Below, piece by piece: positions 9,257 through 16,323 of a DNA stretch of 64,000 bases. The notes beneath the pieces are model-generated. The model saw only the letters and a program-made list of their open reading frames with translations, was not told the origin of the DNA and made no database searches. The stretch covers positions 62,001-126,000 of the forward strand of contig JACJYG010000007.1 of the NCBI GenBank assembly GCA_020636215.1, given 5' to 3'. The translations under genes were made by a program, and so were the position numbers. Positions within the stretch are counted from its first letter, which is position 1. Each line of letters opens with the position of its first letter. The stretch is from Lewinellaceae bacterium. GTDB taxonomy: Bacteria > Bacteroidota > Bacteroidia > Chitinophagales > Saprospiraceae.

Positions 9257-9664
9257 ATGAAAAATTATTTACTTCTTTTGGGTTTGCTTTTGTTGTTCAG
9301 CGCGTCCAAGTGCGGCAAGAAAAACGGATTCGAGCTGGGGCAAACTTTCCGCCTGCAAATCGGAGAAAAGGCCCATTGCCAGTGCCCGGGCCCGTCGATT
9401 CAGCTCACTGCGGTTAAGGAAGACTCTCGCTGTCCGGAATTTACCAACTGCATCTGGGAAGGCCAGGCTGTCGTTCAATTGCTCATCGAAGAAGCAACAC
9501 CTCAATATATCGACCTGACGCTTCGGGAGGGGCACCCGGAATTGTCCAGTAAAAAGGTCGGGAACTTCATCTACCGGCTCGAAAAAGTTTCCCCCTATCC
9601 TCAGGCAGGCCAAAACATCAAGGCGGAAGAGTATATAGTGGAGTTAGTAGCAGAAGGTATTTAG
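9257..9664 (+). CDS. small secreted cysteine-containing protein
   Basis: A 135-aa protein. The ATG at 9257 is chosen over an in-frame upstream start because it gives a clean signal peptide (MKNYLLLLGLLLLFSASKC). Lipidation on the Cys after SASK is possible, but a Lys at -1 is unusual. The mature part has several cysteines (AHCQCPGP, DSRCPEFTNCIWEGQA). The 'DSRCP..TNCIWEG.A' segment recurs in uncharacterised Bacteroidota secreted proteins with a beta-sandwich look. No function can be assigned. It precedes the rhomboid gene on the same strand by 64 bp. Confidence 0.65.
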   Translation: MKNYLLLLGLLLLFSASKCGKKNGFELGQTFRLQIGEKAHCQCPGPSIQLTAVKEDSRCPEFTNCIWEGQAVVQLLIEEATPQYIDLTLREGHPELSSKKVGNFIYRLEKVSPYPQAGQNIKAEEYIVELVAEGI

Positions 9665-9728
9665 TCCTGAAAAAAATCCGGTATCTTGTTCTCCATTGAA
9701 AGCCTTCAAACGAATTGAACCGTAGCAC

Positions 9729-10403
9729 ATGTTTTTTCCTATAGGCGATGATCAGGTAAAAGGCGGCCATTACCCGCTTTTCAGTTATGCATTTATCGTA
9801 CTGAACGTAGTCATTTTCTGGTTCCAGAGCCAGTCGCCGGATATGCTGGTGGGCCAATGGGGTTCGGTGCCTGCGGAAACGATGCTGGGAGAAAACCTGA
9901 TCACCCTGGTCACCAGCATGTTCCTGCATGGCAGCCTGCTGCACCTCATTGGAAACATGTTGTTCCTCTGGGTTTTTGCCGATAATATCGAAGCCACAAT
10001 CGGCAGCGGCCGCTTTCTGGTCTTTTACCTGCTGGGCGGGCTGGCCGCCCAGGCGGCGCACACTTTTTTCAATCCCGCCAGCATCGTGCCGACCATCGGC
10101 GCCAGTGGCGCCATCGCTGCGGTGATGGGGGCTTATCTGGTGATGTTCCCTTCTTCGCGCATTAAGATCTGGTTCTTTTTTCTCATCTTTCGCATGCCCG
10201 CCATTCTCTTCCTCGGCATCTGGATCATCATGCAATGGCTGAACGGAAAAGCTTCGCTGGAAGTGGCGACGGCTGACTCGGGCGGCACCGCCTGGTGGGC
10301 CCATATCGGAGGGTTCGCATTTGGGGTTCTGGCCGGCTTTTTCTTCCGCAATAGTTTCCCTACGCCAAGGGAGAGCTACGATCAGTATTCTTCTTATTCC
10401 TGA
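9729..10403 (+). CDS. rhomboid family intramembrane serine protease
   Basis: A 224-aa integral membrane protease with about six membrane segments. The catalytic Ser is in GASG (S126) on TM4, and the catalytic His is in AWWAHIGG (H192) on TM6. An HGSLLHLIGNMLFLWVF stretch (68-84) gives the conserved His/Asn of TM2. It cleaves single-span membrane proteins within the bilayer; substrates are unknown. The short charged C-terminal tail (ESYDQYSSYS) has no extra domain. Start ATG 9729 agrees with the family's short cytosolic N-terminus. A decayed T9SS sorting domain begins directly after the stop. Confidence 0.92.
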   Translation: MFFPIGDDQVKGGHYPLFSYAFIVLNVVIFWFQSQSPDMLVGQWGSVPAETMLGENLITLVTSMFLHGSLLHLIGNMLFLWVFADNIEATIGSGRFLVFYLLGGLAAQAAHTFFNPASIVPTIGASGAIAAVMGAYLVMFPSSRIKIWFFFLIFRMPAILFLGIWIIMQWLNGKASLEVATADSGGTAWWAHIGGFAFGVLAGFFFRNSFPTPRESYDQYSSYS

Positions 10404-10410
10404 GGCATAA

Positions 10411-10620
10411 CAGGCCGTTTTTTTGCGCGCGCTCCCGAACCTAAAGGGAGAGCTGCTGTATGAGAAAACGGATATGGCGCCATCGCTGCTCGATCAGGGC
10501 TGGGACGGCAGCCTTCGGGGCCAGCCAATGGAGCCAGGGGGGTATGTTTATCTGGTGGAAGTAGTGTACAAAAATGGGGAGACGGAAATTTTAAAGGGCG
10601 ATGTGGTGTTGGTGAGATAA
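10411..10620 (+). pseudogene. stranded T9SS type B C-terminal sorting domain
   Basis: An open stretch of ~70 codons after an in-frame stop at 10408. Its sequence (GELLYEKTDMAPSLL, GWDGSLRGQPMEPGGYVYLV, ILKGDVVLVR) matches the last part of a type B gliding-motility/T9SS C-terminal domain, where a 'NRWGELLYE' strand is normally followed by 'WDG...G...GVYVY'. The N-terminal passenger protein and the first strands of the domain are absent, and there is no plausible start codon or signal peptide. I read it as the tail of a deleted cell-surface protein. Confidence 0.75.
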
Positions 10621-10633
10621 ACAGCAAAATCAT

Positions 10634-10641
10634 TACCTTTG
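10634..10641 (+). promoter_or_regulatory. candidate Bacteroidota -7 element (TACCTTTG) for pheS
   Basis: An exact match to TAnnTTTG. A TTG lies 22 bp upstream, slightly more than the usual 19-21. It would leave a leader of about 140 nt before pheS. Confidence 0.45.
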
Positions 10642-10790
10642 CACCTTCATTGATGGTCAAGAGCGTGTTTAGGTACTTGTGTGTTTGGGCGTTCGGGTTT
10701 CCTGGAAGCTGCTCATACACGCACTCCGCAAACACTTGCTCCACATTTTGACACACTTTTTTGACCACCCCACGGTAAAGCAAAAGAAAG

Positions 10791-11828
10791 ATGTCCGCAG
10801 AAATTTTCGACAAGGTTAGAGGCGTACAAAGCGAGATCGAGGCGGCGCAGCCGCAGACGATGGAAGAACTCGAGCAGTTCCGCATTAAGTATCTGGGTTC
10901 CAAGAATATTATCAAGCCCTTGTTTGGGGAGATCCGCAACATCGATAACGAGCGGAAAAAGGAGTTCGGCCAGTTGGTGAACACCGTTAAAGAAGTGGCG
11001 GAAGCCAAGTACGAGGCGCTGAAAGCCCGATTAGAGAGCGCTGCCGAAGAGGCTGCCGCATCGGACCTCGACCTCAGCGCCCCCGGGGAGCCCCTGGAAC
11101 TGGGGTCCCGCCATCCGATCGCCATTACCATGAACCGCATCGTGAAGATATTCGAACGCATTGGCTTCGTGGTGGCGGATGACCGCGAGATCGAGGACGA
11201 CTGGCACAACTTTACATCGATGAATACGCCGGAAGACCATCCGGCCCGCGATATGCAGGACACCTTCTACCTGAAGGACAGCACCGAGCTGCTGCTGCGC
11301 ACCCATACTTCTCCGGTGCAGGCGCGGGTAATGACCCGGCAAAAGCCGCCCATCCGCATTATTGCCCCGGGGCGGGTATACCGCAACGAGACCATCTCCG
11401 CCCGCTCGCACTGCCAGTTTCACCAGGTGGAGGGCCTGTATGTGGATGAGAATGTCTCCTTCGCCGACCTGAAACAGACGCTGCTCTATTTCGCCCGCGA
11501 GATGTTTGGCCCGGATGCGAAGATCCGCCTGCGGCCTTCATTCTTCCCCTTCACGGAGCCCAGCGCCGAGATGGACGTCTATCTGGGCACAGCTACTGAA
11601 AAGGACTACCGCCTGACCAAGGGCACCGGCTGGCTCGAGATCCTCGGCTGCGGCATGGTAGACCCCAATACGCTGGAGGCCTGCGGTATCGACTCCGAAA
11701 AATATACCGGCTTTGCATTCGGTATGGGCATCGAGCGCCAGGCCCTGCGCCTGTATGACATCGGCGATATCCGCCTCTTTTTTGAGAATGACGTGCGCTT
11801 TTTGAAGCAGTTCGCGTCAGCCTTTTGA
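10791..11828 (+). CDS. pheS: phenylalanine--tRNA ligase alpha subunit
   Basis: A 345-aa class II aminoacyl-tRNA synthetase subunit that charges tRNA-Phe together with PheT, which is not in this window. An N-terminal coiled-coil arm (~1-90, LKARLESAAEEAAASDLDLS) is followed by the catalytic core: motif 1 region (TSMNTPEDHPARDMQDTFYL), LLRTHTSPVQ, motif 2 (GRVYRNETISARSHCQFHQV), SFFPFTEPSAEMDV, and motif 3 (GFAFGMGIERQAL). Length is normal. It is preceded by a ~145-nt leader containing a 32-codon open frame. hisS follows after 105 bp on the same strand. Confidence 0.97.
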   Translation: MSAEIFDKVRGVQSEIEAAQPQTMEELEQFRIKYLGSKNIIKPLFGEIRNIDNERKKEFGQLVNTVKEVAEAKYEALKARLESAAEEAAASDLDLSAPGEPLELGSRHPIAITMNRIVKIFERIGFVVADDREIEDDWHNFTSMNTPEDHPARDMQDTFYLKDSTELLLRTHTSPVQARVMTRQKPPIRIIAPGRVYRNETISARSHCQFHQVEGLYVDENVSFADLKQTLLYFAREMFGPDAKIRLRPSFFPFTEPSAEMDVYLGTATEKDYRLTKGTGWLEILGCGMVDPNTLEACGIDSEKYTGFAFGMGIERQALRLYDIGDIRLFFENDVRFLKQFASAF

Positions 11829-11933
11829 ATGGCTGATAGTCGAATGGTTGGTAGTCGAATGCTTGTTGGTTCTTGTGGAGAGCCAAACGCCTTTCGGAGG
11901 GCTATCAGCTAACAATTGAAAACGAACAATTTA

Positions 11934-13277
11934 ATGAAACCCAGCATACCCAAGGGGACCCGGGATTTCTCCCCGGAAGAAGTCGTCAAACGCAATTTTA
12001 TCTTCGATACCATTCGCGAGGTGTTCGTCCGCTATGGCTATCAGCCGATCGAGACGCCGGCAATGGAAGACCTCAATACGCTGACCGGCAAGTATGGCGA
12101 AGAAGGCGATAAGCTGTTGTTCAAAGTGTTGAACAATGGGGACTTTCTGGGCAAGGCCGACGAGGCCGCCCTGGCCGCCCGCGATTCCAATAAACTCGTC
12201 TCCTCCATTTCCAAGCGGGGCCTGCGCTATGACCTGACGGTGCCCTTTGCCCGCTTCGTCGTCATGCACCAGAACGAGATCACCTTCCCCTTCAAGCGTT
12301 ACCAGATCCAACCCGTCTGGCGGGCCGACCGGCCGCAGAAAGGGCGCTACCAGGAGTTTTACCAGTGCGATGTGGATGTGGTGGGCTCCGATTCGCTCGT
12401 TTACGAAGCCGAGCTGGCGCAGATCTACGACGAGGTGTTTGCCAAACTGGGGCTGGACGTGGTGATCAAGCTCAACAACCGCAAGGTGCTGGCCGGCATT
12501 GCCGAAGCTGCAGGCATCAGTGAACGGTTTATGGAAATGACCATTGCCATCGACAAGCTGGATAAGATCGGCATGGAGGGCGTGGAAAAGGAAATGGCCG
12601 GCAGAGGCATCCCGCAGCCGGCTATTGCGCAGATCGGCAAAATACTGGAAGCGCAGAGCCTGGAGGCCCTAAAGCCGCTTTTTGCCAATAGCCCGGTAGG
12701 CCTGAAAGGGATAGAAGAACTGGAAACGGTTTTCAATTATCTGGGGACAGGCGAAACCAGTAATGCAGTTGTTTTTGATATCACCCTGGCGCGGGGCCTG
12801 AGTTATTATACCGGCTGCATCTTCGAAGTGCAGGCCAAAGGCGTGCAAATGGGCAGCATCGGCGGCGGTGGCCGCTACGACGACCTGACCGGCGTATTCG
12901 GTATGACCGGAACTTCCGGCGTTGGGGTTTCCTTCGGCGCCGAGCGCATCTTCGACGTCATGGAGGAGCTGAAGCTTTTCCCCGGCGAAAGCGCTACTCA
13001 ACTCAAAGTTGTTTTTCTGGCCTTCGACGAGGCGGCTCACCTTTACGCCTTCCGTTGCCTGCGCCAGCTTCGGGCCGCCGGCATCAACGCCGAGCTATAT
13101 CCGGAGCCGGCCAAAATGGCCAAGCAGTTCAAATACGTGGATAAGCGCAACGTTCCCTATGCCATCATCATTGGCAGTAATGAAATGGCGAGTGGTGCGC
13201 TGGCGCTGAAGAATATGAAAACGGGGGAGCAGGAGCATTTGGCGCTGGATGTGATTATAGAGCGTTTAAAATCATAG
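11934..13277 (+). CDS. hisS: histidine--tRNA ligase
   Basis: A 447-aa class II aminoacyl-tRNA synthetase. ATG 11934 (MKPSIPKGTRDFSPEEV) is chosen over a TTG six codons upstream because it begins exactly at the family's conserved N-terminus. Motif 2 is FKRYQIQPVWRADRPQKGRY, the histidine-specific signature LARGLSYYTGCIFEV is intact, and motif 3 is GVSFGAERIFDVM. The C-terminal anticodon-binding domain spans ~350-447. The shorter region between pheS and hisS contains an imperfect 15-bp direct repeat (GATAGTCGAATGGTT-like). A truncated gene starts 5 bp after its stop. Confidence 0.96.
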   Translation: MKPSIPKGTRDFSPEEVVKRNFIFDTIREVFVRYGYQPIETPAMEDLNTLTGKYGEEGDKLLFKVLNNGDFLGKADEAALAARDSNKLVSSISKRGLRYDLTVPFARFVVMHQNEITFPFKRYQIQPVWRADRPQKGRYQEFYQCDVDVVGSDSLVYEAELAQIYDEVFAKLGLDVVIKLNNRKVLAGIAEAAGISERFMEMTIAIDKLDKIGMEGVEKEMAGRGIPQPAIAQIGKILEAQSLEALKPLFANSPVGLKGIEELETVFNYLGTGETSNAVVFDITLARGLSYYTGCIFEVQAKGVQMGSIGGGGRYDDLTGVFGMTGTSGVGVSFGAERIFDVMEELKLFPGESATQLKVVFLAFDEAAHLYAFRCLRQLRAAGINAELYPEPAKMAKQFKYVDKRNVPYAIIIGSNEMASGALALKNMKTGEQEHLALDVIIERLKS

Positions 13278-13281
13278 GATA

Positions 13282-13483
13282 ATGGCCAGGTTATTGTGGA
13301 TATCCCTAGCTCTAATGTGGTGTACTTCAATCCTTCAGGGGCAAGTGGTTTTGCGCAATTCGTTGTCTGGAAATACCAAAACGCTGAAACAAGGCGGCTA
13401 CGCTACTCTCAGCATTCCGGTAAGTGGGCCGGACATCAGTTGTGGCTACCGCAAATTGCCTTGTGTGGCTATCGGGGGCTATT
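13282..13483 (+). pseudogene. N-terminal fragment of an exported protein, cut off by repeat insertion
   Basis: ATG 13282 follows the hisS stop by 4 bp and opens a frame that begins with a good signal peptide (MARLLWISLALMWCTSILQG) and an apparently genuine mature start (QVVLRNSLSGNTKTLKQGGY). At about 13484 the frame runs into the REP-type hairpin cluster, after which the translation is repeat sequence (stop at 13626). No continuation of the gene is found downstream of the RAYT block. Most likely a secreted-protein gene once co-transcribed with hisS and truncated by the repeat block. Confidence 0.55.
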
Positions 13484-13758
13484 CCCGCCAGTCAGAGACT
13501 GGCTTGTTATTCCGCATCGAGACAGAGTCTCTCGCGAGCGATGCAATTTTGATATTTTTACCAATAAATAAATTCCTTGTTCGTGAGGGACTGCGTCCCG
13601 AAACGGCTAAACCTGCAAGTCTCTGACTTGCGAATTGCTGGCCTGCCTATCCACGCCAGTCGGAGACTGGCTCGTTATTCCGCATCGAGACGGAGTCTCT
13701 CGCGAACGACTTTTATATATTTTCAACCCGCAGCACTACCGACTTGCGAACTCCCTTT
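13484..13758 (+). repeat. REP-type hairpin cluster, left of RAYT gene
   Basis: Several small perfect hairpins in series: GCCAGTCggaGACTGGC, CGAGACggaGTCTCG, GGGACtgcGTCCC and GCAAGTCtctGACTTGC, all built around GAC-nnn-GTC. The block contains a segment that is repeated almost base for base right of the transposase (14467-14660). Confidence 0.85.
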
Positions 13759-13771
13759 TCATGAAAGTACC

Positions 13772-14356
13772 ATGAGCACCCGCTACAAAATTTACGACCC
13801 CGAAGGCCTCTATTTCCTTACCCTGACAACGGTCGGTTGGCTGGATATTTTTACACGCAAAACCTATAAGGATATTCTGATCGAAAGCCTGCGCTATTGC
13901 CAGGAAAACAAAGGCTTGCTATTATATGCTTTTGTCATTATGAGCAATCATCTACATTTGATCGTACAGGCGAAAGAAGGGGTGGATTTGATAGCTACTA
14001 TTGGTGACTTCAAGAAATATACAGCGCGGCAAATCATTGACCAGATACAAGAATCAGGGAAGGAAAGCAGAAAAGAATGGCTGCTCTATCAGATGCAGTG
14101 GTTTGCTCGAAAAAACAGCCGAAAGCAGGAGTACCAGATGTGGCAATCCGATAATCATCCGGAGGAAATGATCAGCCCAAAATTTATTTACCAAAAATTG
14201 GAATACCTCCATTTCAACCCGGTGAAGGCAGGGCTGGTGGAAGAGCCGGCTCACTATGTCTATTCCAGCGCCGCATATTATGAACGGGAAAAGGGCATTT
14301 TACCGGTCAGGATATTGGACCTTGGTGCGACAGAAGGGTATGTTTGGATGGGATAG
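13772..14356 (+). CDS. REP-associated tyrosine transposase (RAYT, Y1 HUH family)
   Basis: A 194-aa single-domain Y1 transposase. ATG 13772 is preferred; an upstream in-frame extension from 13577 only translates repeat DNA. The HUH motif is seen as SNHLHLIVQ (HxH), and the catalytic tyrosine is in GDFKKYTARQIIDQI. The later KFIYQKLEYLHFNPVKAGLV and the PAHYVYSSAAYYE end are characteristic of the RAYT/TnpA-REP family. It sits between two blocks of the hairpins it would be expected to recognise. The enzyme nicks and joins single-stranded REP DNA. It appears intact and may still act on the related cluster at 59.7-60.1 kb. Confidence 0.92.
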   Translation: MSTRYKIYDPEGLYFLTLTTVGWLDIFTRKTYKDILIESLRYCQENKGLLLYAFVIMSNHLHLIVQAKEGVDLIATIGDFKKYTARQIIDQIQESGKESRKEWLLYQMQWFARKNSRKQEYQMWQSDNHPEEMISPKFIYQKLEYLHFNPVKAGLVEEPAHYVYSSAAYYEREKGILPVRILDLGATEGYVWMG

Positions 14357-14498
14357 GTTTTCGTGTCGACTAGGCCATTATTCCCGCCAGTGAGACTGGC
14401 TCATTATTCCGCATCGAGACGGAGTCTCTCGCGAACGACTTTTACATATTTTCAACCCGCGGCACTAGAGACTGGCTTGTTATCCCGCATCGAGACAG

Positions 14499-14528
14499 AC
14501 CCTGTCCGCCGAAGCCAGGCGAAGGCGG
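14499..14528 (+). repeat. 30-bp palindromic insert in a REP hairpin loop, copy 1
   Basis: The uninterrupted hairpin at 13517-13531 reads GAGACAGAGTCTC. Here the same flanks (GAGACAG and AGTCTC) are separated by exactly 30 bp, which itself forms CCGCC...GGCGG. Copy 2 is at 14700-14729 (one base different), and copy 3, inverted and identical, is at 59727-59756. Confidence 0.85.
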
Positions 14529-14699
14529 AGTCTCTCGCGAACGAAGCATTTTTGTTATTTTTGCCAATAAATAAATTCCTTGTTCGTGAGGGACTGTGTC
14601 CCGAAACGGCTAAAACTGCAAGTCTCTGACTTGCGAATTGCTGGCCTACCTATTCCCGCCAGTCGGTGACTGGAAAGTTGTTACTCCGTATCGAGACAG

Positions 14700-14729
14700 A
14701 CCCTATCCGCCGAAGCCAGGCGAAGGCGG
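14700..14729 (+). repeat. 30-bp palindromic insert in a REP hairpin loop, copy 2
   Basis: Same insertion point (after GAGACAG, before AGTCTC) as copy 1. It differs from copy 1 by one base (CCCTATCC instead of CCCTGTCC). Confidence 0.85.
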
Positions 14730-14756
14730 AGTCTCTCGCGAACGAACACTAATCCA

Positions 14757-14764
14757 TATCTTTG
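14757..14764 (+). promoter_or_regulatory. candidate -7 element (TATCTTTG) for gatA
   Basis: An exact TAnnTTTG match 27 bp before the gatA ATG and just outside the repeat block. A convincing -33 TTG is not seen because the upstream DNA is REP sequence. Confidence 0.4.
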
Positions 14765-14791
14765 CGCGAGCAATCAAAAGCAATTCATCAC

Positions 14792-16228
14792 ATGCCAAAA
14801 TACACCACCCTCACTCAGGTACAGCAAGCTATTCGCTCCGGAACGGAAAGCTGTGAATCGCTTGTGCAGTACTACCTTGCTCAGATCGAAGCCAGCCGGG
14901 AGTTAAACGCCTATGTGGAGGTATACGCCGCCGAAGCCCTGGGACGCGCCCGGCAGTTGGATGTCCAATACCGGGAAAACCCGGAATCGGTGGGCCGCTT
15001 GTATGGCATGATACTATCGCACAAAGACGTCATTTGCTACAAGGATCACGGCGTATCGGCGGGCTCGAAGATCCTGGAGGGGTTTACATCACTCTATTCC
15101 GCGACAGCAGTAGAACGGCTGCTCGCCGAAGGCGCTATCTTAATCGGGCGGACCAATTGCGATGAATTTGCGATGGGCTCCACCAATGAGAATTCCCATT
15201 ACGGGCCGGTGAAGAACGCGGCCGACCCAACAAAGGTGCCAGGCGGTTCCTCGGGCGGTTCGGCAGTAGCGGTGCAGGCGGATACCTGTCTGGCCTCTCT
15301 CGGTTCTGATACCGGCGGCTCGGTGCGACAACCCGCCGCCTTCTGTGGGGTGGTAGGCTTTAAGCCGACTTACGGGCGCATCTCGCGCTACGGCCTGCTG
15401 GCCTACGGGTCTTCTTTCGATCAGATCGGGCTGCTGTCCCATTCGGTGGAAGATGCCGCATTGCTGCTGGAAGTGATGGCGGGGCAAGATGCGTACGACA
15501 GTACCGCCAGTAGCCAGCCGGTGCAGCCCTATTCTCAACTACTCGATTTTAAAGGCAAGGCCCGGGTAGCTTATTTCAATACGGCCCTCGAGCACCCCAG
15601 CCTCGACGCCGGCATCCGGCAGGCCTGCACGGATCTGATCGATAAGCTGCGCGCCGCCGGGCATACGGTGGAGGGGGTAGATTTCGAATACCTGGACTAC
15701 ATCATCCCTGCCTACTATGTGCTGACCACCGCTGAAGCGTCCTCCAACCTTTCCCGCTACGATGGCATTCGCTACGGCTACCGCAGCCCCAATGCCGACG
15801 ACCTTATGAGCACCTACAAGCGCTCGCGCACCGAGGGCTTCGGCACGGAAGTGAAGCGCCGCATCATGCTCGGAACTTTTGTGCTCAGCGCCGGCTATTA
15901 CGATGCTTATTATTCCAAAGCGCAGAAGGTACGCCGATTGATCAAGGACAAAACGGACGCTATATTTGCCGAATACGACTTCATCCTCATGCCCGCTGCC
16001 CCCGGCCCGGCCTGGAACCTGGGCGAAAAAATGGACGACCCCGTGGCGATGTACCTGGCGGATATTTTTACCGTACAGGCCAATATGGTGGGCATTCCGG
16101 CTATTGCCTTGCCGGTGGGCGCCCACCCGAACGGGCTCCCGGTGGGGCTTCAGTTCATGGCGCCGAAGTTTGAGGAGGGGAGACTACTGGGGTTTGCCAG
16201 ATATTTGGTTGAGGAGTTGAGGCGTTGA
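14792..16228 (+). CDS. gatA: Asp-tRNA(Asn)/Glu-tRNA(Gln) amidotransferase subunit A
   Basis: A 478-aa amidase-signature enzyme, the glutaminase subunit of the GatCAB transamidation complex. The Ser-cisSer-Lys triad is visible: Lys78 in LSHKDV, Ser153 in PGGSSGGSA, and Ser177 in SDTGGSVRQP. FKPTYGRISRYG follows, as in true GatA. ATG 14792 is chosen over in-frame codons upstream that lie in the promoter/repeat region. gatB and gatC are not in the window, as is usual for Bacteroidota where the genes are scattered. A perfect 20-bp inverted repeat lies after the stop. Confidence 0.95.
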   Translation: MPKYTTLTQVQQAIRSGTESCESLVQYYLAQIEASRELNAYVEVYAAEALGRARQLDVQYRENPESVGRLYGMILSHKDVICYKDHGVSAGSKILEGFTSLYSATAVERLLAEGAILIGRTNCDEFAMGSTNENSHYGPVKNAADPTKVPGGSSGGSAVAVQADTCLASLGSDTGGSVRQPAAFCGVVGFKPTYGRISRYGLLAYGSSFDQIGLLSHSVEDAALLLEVMAGQDAYDSTASSQPVQPYSQLLDFKGKARVAYFNTALEHPSLDAGIRQACTDLIDKLRAAGHTVEGVDFEYLDYIIPAYYVLTTAEASSNLSRYDGIRYGYRSPNADDLMSTYKRSRTEGFGTEVKRRIMLGTFVLSAGYYDAYYSKAQKVRRLIKDKTDAIFAEYDFILMPAAPGPAWNLGEKMDDPVAMYLADIFTVQANMVGIPAIALPVGAHPNGLPVGLQFMAPKFEEGRLLGFARYLVEELRR

Positions 16229-16234
16229 GGGAGG

Positions 16235-16296
16235 GAGTGCATTTTCTGCCTTTGCTCCTTTCAGGAATGGGGCAAACAAAGGCAGAAAATGCACTC
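16235..16296. terminator. 20-bp perfect inverted repeat between convergent genes
   Basis: Arms 16235-16254 (GAGTGCATTTTCTGCCTTTG) and 16277-16296 are perfect reverse complements around a 22-nt loop. It lies between gatA (+) and the glucosidase gene (-), with stops on both sides, so it probably ends both transcripts. There is no clear T-run. Confidence 0.7.
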
Positions 16297-16323
16297 GCCA
16301 GACAATGCAGAATGGTTTCTGTG

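Larger units (their letters stand above)
14370..14755 (+). repeat. REP-type hairpin cluster, right of RAYT gene
   Basis: Same hairpin family as the left block, in the same orientation, so the transposase is flanked by imperfect direct repeats of ~190 bp. Two of its hairpins carry an extra 30-bp insert in the loop (14499-14528 and 14700-14729). Confidence 0.85.

Noticed and set aside
10394..11263. 289-aa open frame on the minus strand
   Set aside because: Antisense to pheS and its leader; no recognisable domain.
13577..13771. N-terminal extension of the RAYT transposase
   Set aside because: Encoded by REP hairpins; the family start fits ATG 13772.
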